NCBI RefSeq assembly: GCF_013385425.1
Contig: NZ_JACAQA010000002.1
Location: forward strand, 372,001 to 436,000
Length of the DNA stretch: 64,000 nucleotides
Direction of reading: 5' to 3'
From: Pseudomonas gingeri
GTDB lineage: Bacteria; Pseudomonadota; Gammaproteobacteria; Pseudomonadales; Pseudomonadaceae
This document shows positions 9,452 through 18,387 of this stretch, piece after piece. Below the pieces are notes generated by a model. That model was given only the letters and a program-made list of their open reading frames with translations. It was not told where the DNA came from and ran no database searches. Both the position numbers and the translations under genes were made by a program. Position 1 is the stretch's first letter. Every line of letters starts with the position of its first letter.

Positions 9452-10318
9452 GGCGTGGCGGCCGAAGACCATCGCCAGGGTGCCGCTGAGGGCAATCAGC
9501 CCGGCACCGATAATCAGCGACAGGTCCATCAGCGTGCCCCAGATCAGGCTCGAGAGCAGGAATGCCCAGATCAGCCCGGTGTACTCGAACGGCGCCAGCA
9601 GGGTCGCGGTGGCCCGCTGGAAACTGGCGAACAACAGGAACTGGCCGATCCCGCCCACCAGCCCCGCGCCGAGCATCCCCAGCCAGGCCGGGGTCGATGG
9701 TGGTGTATGGGTCCAGGGCAGCGCCAGGGCCATGCAGATGACAAACACCACGTTGGTGATCAGCATCTGTTCCAGCACCGAGGTCTGCTCATCCACCTGC
9801 CGTAGCTGGATGTAGGTAAAGGCCCAGCACAGCGCCGCCAGCAGCGTCAGCACGATGGGCCAGGGGTCGGTCATATTGCTCGGGCGACAAGCGATCATCA
9901 CACCGACAAAACCGATGATCAGGGTGAACCATTGCCAGCCCGTGGCGCGCTCCTTGAGGATCAGCGCCGCCAGCACCGTGACCATGATCGGCGCGGAGAA
10001 ATACAGGGTGGTCATCTCCGCCAGGGTCAGGTCCCGCGCCGCCGTGTAATACAGCAGCCAGGCGACGATCGAGAGCAACCCGCGCACCACCAGCAGGCGT
10101 CGGCTCGGCGACTGCCAGGCACTGCGCACCAGACGCAGGCGCCCGGCCAGCAGGCAGGCCGCGACCACCACCAGGCCGCGCCAGAACAGCACGGTAATGA
10201 CCGAATAATCCGCCACCAGCCACTTGATGGCCGCATCCTGCAAGGCCAGGAAGGCATAGCCCAGCGTGCACAGGCCAATGCCCTGCAACGAACGGTCGAC
10301 CCGTGGCGTATGGTTCAT
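9311..10318 (-). CDS. EamA/DMT family transporter
   Basis: 335 residues with about ten membrane helices in two EamA repeats (GYAFLALQDAAIKWLV...; ALCWAFTYIQLRQVDEQTSV...). Drug/metabolite transporter superfamily, inner membrane, probably an exporter of amino acids or metabolites. The start ATG overlaps the upstream permease stop by one base (TGATG), so it belongs to the ABC transporter operon. The hydrophobic part ends near residue 288; the last 47 or so residues are polar and encoded antisense to the TetR gene, an unusual tail. Confidence 0.85.
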   Translation of the reverse strand: MNHTPRVDRSLQGIGLCTLGYAFLALQDAAIKWLVADYSVITVLFWRGLVVVAACLLAGRLRLVRSAWQSPSRRLLVVRGLLSIVAWLLYYTAARDLTLAEMTTLYFSAPIMVTVLAALILKERATGWQWFTLIIGFVGVMIACRPSNMTDPWPIVLTLLAALCWAFTYIQLRQVDEQTSVLEQMLITNVVFVICMALALPWTHTPPSTPAWLGMLGAGLVGGIGQFLLFASFQRATATLLAPFEYTGLIWAFLLSSLIWGTLMDLSLIIGAGLIALSGTLAMVFGRHASQDVVGAECSVTQPLYPAAADVQPVGGTEGLGVEAPLEPESVEHRR

Positions 10319-11025
10319 CACACCGACCTGCGCATCGGCGTTCCGCGCCGTTCGGCAAAGGCAAACAGCGCCTCGATCAGAAAGGTCAGGCAGACATAGA
10401 CCCCGGCCACCAGCAGCAACGGCTGGTAGACCTGCAATGTCTGCGCCCGGACCACGTTGGCCGCCCCCAGCAGATCGATCACCGCAATGGTCGAAGCCAG
10501 CGCCGTGGACTTGAGCAGCATCACCGTCTCCCCGGCCAGGGTCGGCAGCAACAAGCGCATGGCCCGCGGCAGGCGCACCCGCAACAACGACTGGCGCGGG
10601 GTCATGCCGAAGGCCGAGGCCGCTTCCATCTCGCCCTTGGGCACCGCCAGCAACCCGCCACGAATCACCTCGCCGACATAGGCGCCCACCGACAGCACCA
10701 GGGCGAACACGATGTACCAGTAGCCGTCCCGCAGGTAAGGCCAGAGAAAGCTGCCGCGCATCAACGGAAACTGCGCGAACAGACTGCCCAGCCCGTAGTA
10801 GAAGATGTAGATCTGGATCAGCAGCGGCGTCCCGCGCAGCACGCTGGTGTAGAACAGGCTGGCCTTGGCGACCAGGCGGTTTTTCGACATCCGGGCCAGG
10901 GCCACCAGCACCGCCAGCCCGAAGCCCAGCACGCTGGAAATCAGCAACAGGCTGATGGTCGTTTGCAGTCCACGGCCCAACAACGCCGCGTATTCGAGTG
11001 TCCACTCTGGAATCATTTCATTCAC
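10318..11025 (-). CDS. Amino-acid ABC transporter permease (HisM/ArtM type)
   Basis: 235 residues, inner-membrane permease of the polar amino-acid uptake family. The EAA loop is seen in GEMEAASAFGMTPRQSLLRVRLP. Pairs with the permease encoded just upstream; four bases overlap. With the fused ATPase and the periplasmic binding protein upstream it completes one importer, probably for arginine or a related basic amino acid given the transaminase. Confidence 0.9.
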   Translation of the reverse strand: MNEMIPEWTLEYAALLGRGLQTTISLLLISSVLGFGLAVLVALARMSKNRLVAKASLFYTSVLRGTPLLIQIYIFYYGLGSLFAQFPLMRGSFLWPYLRDGYWYIVFALVLSVGAYVGEVIRGGLLAVPKGEMEAASAFGMTPRQSLLRVRLPRAMRLLLPTLAGETVMLLKSTALASTIAVIDLLGAANVVRAQTLQVYQPLLLVAGVYVCLTFLIEALFAFAERRGTPMRRSV

Positions 11026-11726
11026 TCAGCCAAAGGCATCCAGCGACGGATCCGTCGCTCAAGCCGTCCCGACAGGTAGTTGGACACCAGCGTCACCGCG
11101 TAATACAGCGCGGCAGCCGTGAGGTAGAACAACAGGTAGTGGCGCGTCGATCCCGCGCCCTGCTTGGCGGTGTACAACAGCTCGTTGGTGCCGACCACGC
11201 TGATCAACGCACTGTCCTTGATCAGGTTGATCCACAGGTTGGCCATCCCGGCCATGGCGTAGGGCGCCATGATCGGCAAGGTGACCCGGCGGAACAGACC
11301 GAAACCGCTCAAGCCGAAGGCCTTCGCCGCTTCGATCTGACCGAAGGGAATCGCCTGGATCGCCGCGCGGAAAATCTCCGAGGCATAGGCACCCTGGACC
11401 AGCCCCAGCACCAGGATCGCCGCCAGCGGGCCGCTGACATTCAGCGCGTCATAGCCGAGCCGGGCCATCAGCGAGTTGAGCAGCATGGAACCGACGTAGT
11501 ACAGCAAGAGGATCAGCAACAACTCCGGAACCGCCCGGAACAACGTGGTGTAGCCGCGCATCAGCGCCGCGATCGGTTTCGGCGCGCCCAGCTTGAGGCA
11601 GGCCACCACCAAACCGATGAACAGCCCGACCGCAAAGGCCCCGGCCGATATCTGCAGGGTCATCCAGAGCCCCTTCAACAGCGCACTGCCCCATCCCTGT
11701 TCGCTGAAATCGATCAATTCGAACAT
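11022..11726 (-). CDS. Amino-acid ABC transporter permease (HisQ/ArtQ type)
   Basis: 234 residues from MFELIDF (ATG at 11726); upstream in-frame codons are not conserved-looking and enter a REP spacer. EAA loop: GQIEAAKAFGLSGFGLFRRVTLP. Forms a heterodimer with the next permease. The operon continues from the binding protein across a 170-base gap that holds a REP doublet, which may adjust mRNA stability between them. Confidence 0.9.
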   Translation of the reverse strand: MFELIDFSEQGWGSALLKGLWMTLQISAGAFAVGLFIGLVVACLKLGAPKPIAALMRGYTTLFRAVPELLLILLLYYVGSMLLNSLMARLGYDALNVSGPLAAILVLGLVQGAYASEIFRAAIQAIPFGQIEAAKAFGLSGFGLFRRVTLPIMAPYAMAGMANLWINLIKDSALISVVGTNELLYTAKQGAGSTRHYLLFYLTAAALYYAVTLVSNYLSGRLERRIRRWMPLAE

Positions 11727-11768
11727 CGCTGGCTCTCCAGTCGGTGGTCTTGAAAGCGCCACCTCAGT

Positions 11769-11845
11769 CTGTAGGAGCAGGGCTTGCCCGCGAAGCTTCT
11801 GGCGCCCTCGAGGGCCCCTTCGCGGGCAAGCCCTGCTCCTACAGG
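11769..11845. repeat. REP doublet (inverted pair)
   Basis: Two inverted copies of a 26-base REP (CTGTAGGAGCAGGGCTTG then CCCGCGAAG; the second arm reads CTTCGCGGGCAAGCCC and so on) separated by about 22 bases. Typical Pseudomonas non-autonomous RAYT-mobilised element, here inside a transporter operon. The same element occurs at 16352, 26260 and 31562. Confidence 0.9.
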
Positions 11846-11897
11846 TTCTGCGTTTTCCGTAGGTTGTGTGTTTAGGCCGGGCCGAACAGCATCACCG

Positions 11898-12680
11898 TCA
11901 GAACGCAGGTTTCACACTGGTACCAAAATAGTGCTGGGAGAGATCGTCGTAGTCCTTGCTCGCCAGCAAGGTCTTGATCGCCTTGTCGAGACGCGCCTTG
12001 AGGTCGGTGTCTTCCTTGCGCAGACCGGCGCCCACGCCCTTGCCGAAGATCGGGTCATAGGGCACCGCGCCCAGGTAGGCCAGGTCCTTGGCATCCGGAG
12101 TCTGGACGAAGGCCGTCATGGCCGTGCCGTCCGCCATCATCAGGTCGATACGCCCGGCAATCAGGTCGGCGTTGGCCGAGTCCTGGGTGTCGTAGTACTT
12201 CACGTCGGCGATCTTCTCGTAGTAGGCCTTCAGGTAGCTGGCACTCACGGTGGAGTTCTGTACACCGATGATCTTGCCCTTGAGGTCATCCGGGTACTTC
12301 TTCACCGAAGCGCCCTTGGGCCCGACAATCGCGATCACCGAATCGTAGTAGGCCTTGCTGAAGGCGATCTGCTTTTCCCGCTCCTCGGTCACCGACATGG
12401 AGGAGAAGATCACATCGATCTTCTTCGCCAGCAGCGAGGGGATGATCCCGTCCCAGGCCACTTCCTTGATCTCGCACTCGGCTTTCATTTCACTGCACAG
12501 CTTGTGGATCAGGTCGACTTCAAAACCCTTCCACTCACCGTTGGCCTGCTTCTCGGTGTACGGCGGATAGGGTTCGGCCGCGACCGCGAAGCGGATAGGC
12601 GCGGCCTGCGCCGCACTCATGCCGGCCAGCAGGACACAGGCCACGCCCGTCAACCAGTTTGCCAAACGTCGATTTCCCAT
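11898..12680 (-). CDS. Periplasmic amino-acid-binding protein of ABC importer
   Basis: 260 residues with a Sec signal peptide (cleavage likely after SAAQA, about residue 26). Solute-binding family 3 signature: FAVAAEPYPPYTEK, GFEVDLIHKLC, WDGIIPSLLAKKIDVIFSSM. Delivers a polar or basic amino acid to the HisQM-like permeases downstream. 27 bases after the transaminase-ATPase fusion gene in the same operon. Confidence 0.92.
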   Translation of the reverse strand: MGNRRLANWLTGVACVLLAGMSAAQAAPIRFAVAAEPYPPYTEKQANGEWKGFEVDLIHKLCSEMKAECEIKEVAWDGIIPSLLAKKIDVIFSSMSVTEEREKQIAFSKAYYDSVIAIVGPKGASVKKYPDDLKGKIIGVQNSTVSASYLKAYYEKIADVKYYDTQDSANADLIAGRIDLMMADGTAMTAFVQTPDAKDLAYLGAVPYDPIFGKGVGAGLRKEDTDLKARLDKAIKTLLASKDYDDLSQHYFGTSVKPAF

Positions 12681-12707
12681 GATGTTGTCCCGTCTTTTTA
12701 TGTTGCG

Positions 12708-14711
12708 TTAGCGAGTCTGATGAGCGTTGACGAATTGTCGGCAACGCTCGCTGCGTGGGTGTACGAACACGTCATCCGGCGAACCGGTTTCCTCGATCAG
12801 CCCTTGATGCAGAAAGGCGACTTTGGAAGAGACATCGCGTGCGAAGGCCATCTCATGGGTCACCAGGATCATGGTCCGGCCTTCTTCGGCGAGGGAGCGG
12901 ATCACCCGCAGCACTTCCCCGACCAGTTCCGGGTCGAGTGCCGAGGTGGGTTCATCGAACAGCATGACCTTGGGCCGCATGGCCAGGGCCCGGGCGATGG
13001 CCACCCGTTGTTGCTGTCCCCCGGAGAGAAACGCCGGGTACTCGTTGCGCTTGGCCGCGAGGCCCACACGCTCAAGCAAGGCTTCGGCCCGTTCAATGGC
13101 CTCGGCCCGACTCTCACGCAGGACCTGGGTCGGCGCTTCGATGAGGTTTTCCAGCACCGTGCGATGGGGCCAGAGATTGAAGTTCTGGAACACCATGCCC
13201 AGGCTGGAGCGGATGCGTACCAGTTGCTTGGCGTCGGCCACCAACGGCGCGCCGGGGCGGTCGAAGTTCAGGTGGATGCTTTCGCCGTCCACCAGGATAC
13301 GGCCCTGGTCCGGCACTTCGAGCATATTGATACAGCGCAGCAAGGTACTCTTGCCCGAGCCGCTGGCGCCGATCAGCGAGATCACCTCGCCCTCGCGGGC
13401 CGTCAGGGACACGCCCTTGAGCACCTCGATATTGCCGAAGCGTTTGTGCAGGCGGTCGACCTCGATCATGGTCCTGGTCGCGACAGGTTGCGCAAGGCTT
13501 TCAACCTTCACGCCATTGATCACTGGCCGCGGGGGCTCGCCCTTGAGCACCCGGACAAACTCGCGGATACGCTGGCAGGCCTGGGCCAGGCGTTCTTCAC
13601 CGAGGGTGAAGGAGATCCGCACAAAACCTTGCGCCGGCTCACCGAAAGCCGCCGCATCGAGTACCGAGACCCCGGCTTCGCGAAACAGCCGCCAGGCGAA
13701 TTCCAGGGAGGTCAGGCCGGTCTCGCGCACGTCCACCAGCACGAACATGCCGGCATCGGGCTTGAGTACGGTAATGCCTGGACAATCGGACAAACCCGCC
13801 ACCACCAGATCACGGCGGCGGCGATAGATCTCGCTCATCCCCCGGGTCACTTCGTCATGGGCCAGTACCGCCTTGAGCGCGGCCTCCATGACAAATCCCG
13901 GCAGGCCGTAGAGCATGCTCAACACCAGGTTTTCGGCATGGGCGACCAGCACCGGGTCGGCGATGATCCAGCCGATCCGCCAGCCGGTCATGGCGTGGGA
14001 CTTGGACAGGCTGCCGACGGTCACGCAGCGCTCGGCCATGCCCGGCAGCGCCGCCAGGCTGACATGCTCGCGCTCGAATGCCAGGCTTTCGTACACCTCG
14101 TCGACCACCACCCAGAGATCATGGGCGATGGCCAGGTCGGCGATGCCTTGCAGCTCTTCGCGGCTGAGTACCACGCCGGTGGGGTTGTTCGGATTGGAGA
14201 AAAAGATCGCCCGGGTGCGTGGCGTGATGGCCTTGGCCAGCCGCGCGGCATCGAGGCGAAAACCGCCGTCCGCCGCGCAGGGCACCCGCACCAGGGTCGC
14301 GCCGGAAGCCTTGAGGGTCGCCTCGTAGGTCACGTACATCGGGTCCAGGGCAATCACCTCGTCACCGGCGCTGAGCAGGCACAGCGAGGTGATGAACAAG
14401 GCGTTCTGCGCACCGGCCACGGTGATGACGTTTTCAGCTTGCAGCGGGCGCTCCAGGCGCTGGCTGTAGCGCGCGGCGATGGCTTCGCGCAGGGCCAGGC
14501 GACCGGCGATTTCGGTGTAGTGGGTGTCGCCTTCGCGAAGGGCCTGGATGGCCGCTTCAGTGATGAAATCGGGGGTGGGGAAATCCGGATCGCCGACGCT
14601 GAGGATGATCACATCCTCGCCGCGACGCTGGGCTTCGAACGCCGCGTGATGAATGTCCCAGGCGGCCACACCGTCACCCGAGATCCGCTCAACAAAAGGT
14701 GAAAACCGCAT
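12708..14711 (-). CDS. Fusion of AruH-like arginine:pyruvate transaminase and ABC importer ATPase
   Basis: 667 residues in one uninterrupted frame. Residues 1-390 are a fold-type I PLP aminotransferase closely patterned on P. aeruginosa AruH ([31 protein letters not shown]204, PLP lysine K237 in [12 protein letters not shown]). After a linker of about 24 residues, residues 415-667 are a HisP/ArtP-like ATPase: Walker [10 protein letters not shown] (448-456), signature [15 protein letters not shown], Walker [13 protein letters not shown]. AruH converts arginine to 2-ketoarginine; the ATPase should power the importer encoded downstream. Start chosen at 14711 (GAGG seven bases upstream). An internal ATG at 13469 lies exactly at the ATPase start with a weak AGGA two bases before it, so free ATPase might also be made. 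Confidence 0.9.
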   Translation of the reverse strand: MRFSPFVERISGDGVAAWDIHHAAFEAQRRGEDVIILSVGDPDFPTPDFITEAAIQALREGDTHYTEIAGRLALREAIAARYSQRLERPLQAENVITVAGAQNALFITSLCLLSAGDEVIALDPMYVTYEATLKASGATLVRVPCAADGGFRLDAARLAKAITPRTRAIFFSNPNNPTGVVLSREELQGIADLAIAHDLWVVVDEVYESLAFEREHVSLAALPGMAERCVTVGSLSKSHAMTGWRIGWIIADPVLVAHAENLVLSMLYGLPGFVMEAALKAVLAHDEVTRGMSEIYRRRRDLVVAGLSDCPGITVLKPDAGMFVLVDVRETGLTSLEFAWRLFREAGVSVLDAAAFGEPAQGFVRISFTLGEERLAQACQRIREFVRVLKGEPPRPVINGVKVESLAQPVATRTMIEVDRLHKRFGNIEVLKGVSLTAREGEVISLIGASGSGKSTLLRCINMLEVPDQGRILVDGESIHLNFDRPGAPLVADAKQLVRIRSSLGMVFQNFNLWPHRTVLENLIEAPTQVLRESRAEAIERAEALLERVGLAAKRNEYPAFLSGGQQQRVAIARALAMRPKVMLFDEPTSALDPELVGEVLRVIRSLAEEGRTMILVTHEMAFARDVSSKVAFLHQGLIEETGSPDDVFVHPRSERCRQFVNAHQTR

Positions 14712-14769
14712 GCCAGTGCCTCGTTCGAATTTGAAGAAACGCAAGCCCGCAACCCGCCGGGATGGAGCC

Positions 14770-14798
14770 AACATAGACGAAGCTGAACAGTCGTTCAA
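14770..14798 (-). promoter_or_regulatory. Promoter with TetR-type operator, transaminase-ATPase operon
   Basis: Leftward sigma70-like promoter: -35 TTGAAC (14798-14793), 17-base spacer, -10 TATGTT (14775-14770). The palindrome TGAAC-N4-GTTCA (14784-14797) covers the -35. The same geometry is seen at 24799-24827 in front of the response regulator. Confidence 0.55.
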
Positions 14799-14864
14799 CA
14801 GGAAAAATAGGTCCGCTTCGTGTTCAGCGTAAACAGGTCGTTTTCACGACAGTCGCGCCGTTTT

Positions 14865-16283
14865 TCAGCACTGGATCGCTTTGGTTTCGATAAACTCCGC
14901 CAGCCCTTCCTCACCCCATTCGCGACCGTTGCCCGATTGCTTGTAGCCGCCGAATGGCGCGCGGTAGTTGAAGGCCGCGCCATTGACGAAGCACTGGCCG
15001 GCGCGCAACCCGCGCGCCAGTTCCAGGGCCCGGGCCGGGGTGCCGGCCCAGACCGCGCTGGACAGGCCGAAGGGCGATTCATTGGCCAGGCGTATGGCCT
15101 GTTCCTCGTCCTCGTAGGGCATCAGGCAGAGTACCGGGCCGAAGATTTCTTCCTGGGCGATGCGCATGCCGTTATCGACATCGGCAAACAGCGTGGGGCG
15201 CACGTAGAAGCCGCGCTCCAGCTCGCTTGGCAAGGCATCGCCGCCACTCAACAGCCGGGCGCCCTCCTGCTGGCCGACACGGATGTAATCGAGCACGGTG
15301 CGGCGCTGGGACGCCGAGCACATGGGCCCGAGAAAGCTCCGTGGGTCCAGGGGATCGCCGACCTTGAGGCTTTCGCTTTCGGCCCGCGCCAGTTCCAGCG
15401 CCTCGGCGTAGCGACTGCGGGGAATCAGCATGCGGGTCAAGGCGGTGCAGGTCTGCCCGGAGTTGATCATCACGTCCTGCACGCCATGGCGCACGGCGGC
15501 GCCGAGATCGGCATCGGCGGTGATCAGAAAGGGCGACTTGCCCCCCAGCTCCAGGCAGACCCGCTTGACCGTCGGTGCGGCGGCCATCGATACCCGCACA
15601 CCGGCGGCGGTAGAGCCGGTGAACGAGACCATGTCCACGTCCGGGTGCCGGGCCAGGGCTTCGCCGACCTTGGCGCCGGGGCCGCTGACCAGGTTGAAGA
15701 CCCCGCCCGGCAGGCCGATGGCGTCAATCATTTCAGCCAGCAGGAACGCATGCAGCGGGGTTTCCTGGCTCGGCTTGACCACCACCGTGCAGCCTGCCGC
15801 GAGAGCCGGCGCGAGCTTGCCGATCAATTGATGCAGCGGGTAATTCCATGGATTGATAAAGGCGCAGACGCCCACCGCCTCGCGGATCACCAGGGAGTTG
15901 CCGACTTCCCGTTGTTGCTCCATCAGCGCGGCTATTTCGGTGTAGCTGAGCAGGCCTTCCAGCGGGCCGTCGACCTGGACCGACTGGCACCATTGCACCG
16001 GCATACCCAGTTCGGCGGTGATCAGCGCGGCCATTTCGCCGGCGCGGGCCTTGAGTTGTTGGCCCAGTGCGCGGATATAGCCGGCACGTTCACTGGCCGG
16101 GGTTCGTGACCAGTTGGAGAAAGCCCGGCGGGCGGCGGTGACGGCGCGTTCGACGTCACGCTCATCGCCGAGGGGGACTTGTCCGGTCACGGCTTCGGTG
16201 GCCGGGTTGATGACTTCGGCGACGCCGCTGCCATGGGGGACGACCCAGTCGCCGTTGATATAAAGATGGGTGTAGGTGGTCAT
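14865..16283 (-). CDS. Aldehyde dehydrogenase, probably for 4-guanidinobutyraldehyde
   Basis: 472 residues, NAD(P)-dependent aldehyde dehydrogenase. Visible: cofactor motif FTGSTAAG, general base in LELGGKSPF, catalytic Cys in NSGQTCTALTR, and the C-terminal PFGGYKQSGNGREWG. AruI, encoded upstream on the same strand, makes 4-guanidinobutyraldehyde, so oxidation to 4-guanidinobutyrate is the natural role (KauB-like step); this is inferred from position. A REP pair separates it from aruI. Confidence 0.9.
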   Translation of the reverse strand: MTTYTHLYINGDWVVPHGSGVAEVINPATEAVTGQVPLGDERDVERAVTAARRAFSNWSRTPASERAGYIRALGQQLKARAGEMAALITAELGMPVQWCQSVQVDGPLEGLLSYTEIAALMEQQREVGNSLVIREAVGVCAFINPWNYPLHQLIGKLAPALAAGCTVVVKPSQETPLHAFLLAEMIDAIGLPGGVFNLVSGPGAKVGEALARHPDVDMVSFTGSTAAGVRVSMAAAPTVKRVCLELGGKSPFLITADADLGAAVRHGVQDVMINSGQTCTALTRMLIPRSRYAEALELARAESESLKVGDPLDPRSFLGPMCSASQRRTVLDYIRVGQQEGARLLSGGDALPSELERGFYVRPTLFADVDNGMRIAQEEIFGPVLCLMPYEDEEQAIRLANESPFGLSSAVWAGTPARALELARGLRAGQCFVNGAAFNYRAPFGGYKQSGNGREWGEEGLAEFIETKAIQC

Positions 16284-16351
16284 TGTTATTGTTTTCCATC
16301 ATCGGGGGAGGACGAAGTTTGCCGGTGGAGTTTTGTCAGGCTTGAGGACCT

Positions 16352-16457
16352 CTTCGCGGCGGTGCGGCGATCCGACAAGCCCTGCTCCTACAGGTTTCGG
16401 TCGTACACATGATCCGGGACCGACTCCGAACTGTAGGAGCAGGGCTTGCCCGCGAAG
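16352..16457. repeat. REP doublet between aruI and the aldehyde dehydrogenase gene
   Basis: Inverted copies of the same REP core as at 11769; the left arm (16352-16393) contains an internal insertion (GGTGCGGCGATCCGA) and the right arm (16431-16457) is intact. Lies in the 197-base gap of the presumed operon. Confidence 0.85.
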
Positions 16458-16480
16458 ACGTCAGCCCAGACAAAACAGCT

Positions 16481-18112
16481 TCAACGGGCGCAGGCGTGCT
16501 TCAGCTCAATCAGGGTCACCCCCGCATGGCCAAACCCCGTCCGCAGATCGCGCTCCAACTCATCCAGGCTCTGCGGTTCACACACACGGCAACCAAACGC
16601 CCGGGCCAGCAGGGCAAAATCCGGGTTACGCGGCAACACCCCCACCGGCTCGATATCCAGGCTGAGCATGTCATCGCGAATCTGCCCAAGGGCATCGTTG
16701 TTCCACAGCAGCACCACCAACGGGCTGTCCAACTCCTCGACAGCCGTCGCCAGCTCCTGGACCGTGTAGAGAAAACCGCCGTCCCCCACCAGCACCAAAC
16801 CTGGCCGTTGCGGGGCACCAAACTTGGCCCCGATCCCCGCCGGCAAGCCATAACCCAGGGTGCCGTAGCCAGTGGGATGCAACCAACTGCGCGGGGCCCG
16901 GCTGGCAAAGGCGTAATTGCCCGTATAAGCCAACTGGGTCATATCGCTGCTGATAACGGTGTCAGCCGGCATCGCCGCCGCAATACGGTCGAGAATCCGC
17001 TGATGGATCGTCTGTAACGGACCGTGGCCAGCGCGCAAAGCCACCCGCAATGCCGCCACTGCCTTGACCGACTCATGGGAGTCCCGGGCCTGCACCGGCA
17101 GACGTTCCAGTAAATCAGCGAGGGTCTGCTGTGCATCCCCCCGCAACGCCACGGCGCAGGGATAGAAGTCGTTGAATTTGCGCGAGTCGATATCGACCCG
17201 GATCAACTCGCCGCTCAACGGCAGGCGTTCACGCCAATAATCGGTATCGGCCATTTCGGTGCCGACCGCGAGCACCACATCGGCCTGCGCGATCAGCGCC
17301 CAGCCGGGTTCGACACACAGGCTGGAACCGGCATTCAACGGCGCATCCGGCGCCAACAGACCTTTGCCGGCAACACTGGTGAACAGCGGCGCGGCCAGGC
17401 GTTCGCTCAAGGCCTGCAACTCGGCCCCGGCGGCCAGCGCACCTCCCCCCGCGATAATCATCGGGCGCTTGGCCTGTTGCAGCCGTCGGGCAGCCTCTTC
17501 CAGGGCTTGCACACTCGGCAACCCACGTCCGGGACGACGCACTACCTCGCCACTCCAGTCACGGCTGATCGGCCCGGCCAGCACATCCAGAGGCACCGAA
17601 ATATGCACCGGCCGTGGCCGCTCGCTGTCGAACACGGCAAAGGCACGGGCGATCAGTTCCGGCAGGTCGTCGGTGCTCAGGGCCACCGCCGAAAATGCGG
17701 TGATAGGCGCGGTGATCGCCCGCTGGTCCTGGGTCTCGTGCAGGCAACCCCAGCCCTTGCCCAGGCTAGCGGTGTGGTTGACGCTGGAAATCACCAGCAG
17801 CGCAATCGAGTCGGCGTAGGCCTGGCCGATGGCGGTCGCGGCGTTGGTCACGCCAGGGCCGGTGATGATAAAGCAGACGCCGGGCTTGCCACTGACCCGG
17901 GCATAGCCGTCGGCCATGAAACCGGCGCCCTGCTCATGGCGGGTCAGCACATGGCGGATGCCGCTGCCGGGCAGGCCGCGATACAGCTCCAGGGTGTGCA
18001 CGCCGGGAATACCGAACACCGTGTCGACACCATAATGGGCCAGCAGGCGCACCAGGGCCTGGCCGCCGGTGAGCGTGGTGGAAGAAGCTTGCAGGGTCGA
18101 TTGGGAGCTCAT
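16481..18112 (-). CDS. aruI: AruI, thiamine-dependent 2-ketoarginine decarboxylase
   Basis: 543 residues with the three-domain ThDP decarboxylase layout. N-terminal PYR domain holds the catalytic Glu (RHEQGAGFMADGYARVSGKP), the PP domain has GDGGFLYTVQELATAVEE...NN. Matches the 5-guanidino-2-oxopentanoate decarboxylase of the arginine transaminase pathway, giving 4-guanidinobutyraldehyde and CO2. Start at 18112 (GAGGG five bases upstream); the promoter at 18160-18189 leaves a leader of about 40 bases. Confidence 0.9.
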   Translation of the reverse strand: MSSQSTLQASSTTLTGGQALVRLLAHYGVDTVFGIPGVHTLELYRGLPGSGIRHVLTRHEQGAGFMADGYARVSGKPGVCFIITGPGVTNAATAIGQAYADSIALLVISSVNHTASLGKGWGCLHETQDQRAITAPITAFSAVALSTDDLPELIARAFAVFDSERPRPVHISVPLDVLAGPISRDWSGEVVRRPGRGLPSVQALEEAARRLQQAKRPMIIAGGGALAAGAELQALSERLAAPLFTSVAGKGLLAPDAPLNAGSSLCVEPGWALIAQADVVLAVGTEMADTDYWRERLPLSGELIRVDIDSRKFNDFYPCAVALRGDAQQTLADLLERLPVQARDSHESVKAVAALRVALRAGHGPLQTIHQRILDRIAAAMPADTVISSDMTQLAYTGNYAFASRAPRSWLHPTGYGTLGYGLPAGIGAKFGAPQRPGLVLVGDGGFLYTVQELATAVEELDSPLVVLLWNNDALGQIRDDMLSLDIEPVGVLPRNPDFALLARAFGCRVCEPQSLDELERDLRTGFGHAGVTLIELKHACAR

Positions 18113-18159
18113 GCTAGCCCTCGTCTTGTTGTTGTGGAGTGATAGGGGACCGCCCGACG

Positions 18160-18189
18160 ATATTAAACACTTGTTCAATAGCGTGACAA
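18160..18189 (-). promoter_or_regulatory. aruI promoter with operator in the spacer
   Basis: Leftward: -35 TTGTCA (18189-18184), 18-base spacer, -10 TAATAT (18165-18160). A near-palindrome TAAAC-ACTT-GTTCA (18164-18177) fills the spacer and touches the -10. The reverse complement is nearly identical to the operator at 35809-35822, and the surrounding 60 bases are also alike. Confidence 0.65.
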
Positions 18190-18285
18190 TCCTTTTGAGG
18201 CACTCGAAAAAAAGCCACACGATCAACCCAACTTATTGTTTTTAAAAACAATAAATCCATATCTGGTGTCTCTCGACGCAGACCT

Positions 18286-18300
18286 GTTACATCTTTGAAC
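18286..18300. promoter_or_regulatory. Upstream element shared with the enoyl-CoA hydratase promoter
   Basis: GTTACATCTTTGAAC lies 108 bases beyond the operator; the enoyl-CoA hydratase promoter has GTTACATCTTCGAAC (35930-35944) 107 bases beyond its own. Candidate activator site, possibly for the AruR-like response regulator. The factor is not shown by the sequence. Confidence 0.45.
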
Positions 18301-18387
18301 ATCCCTGTCCTCAGCATTAATTACCACCTCATGCCTTCGGCTTGCGCGTTGAATAACGGCCATCACGCAACGACAAGGATGCTCAGC

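Noticed and set aside
11784..14702. 972-codon open frame on the plus strand
   Set aside because: Runs antisense across the binding-protein and fusion genes and a REP pair; no domain can be seen in the translation.
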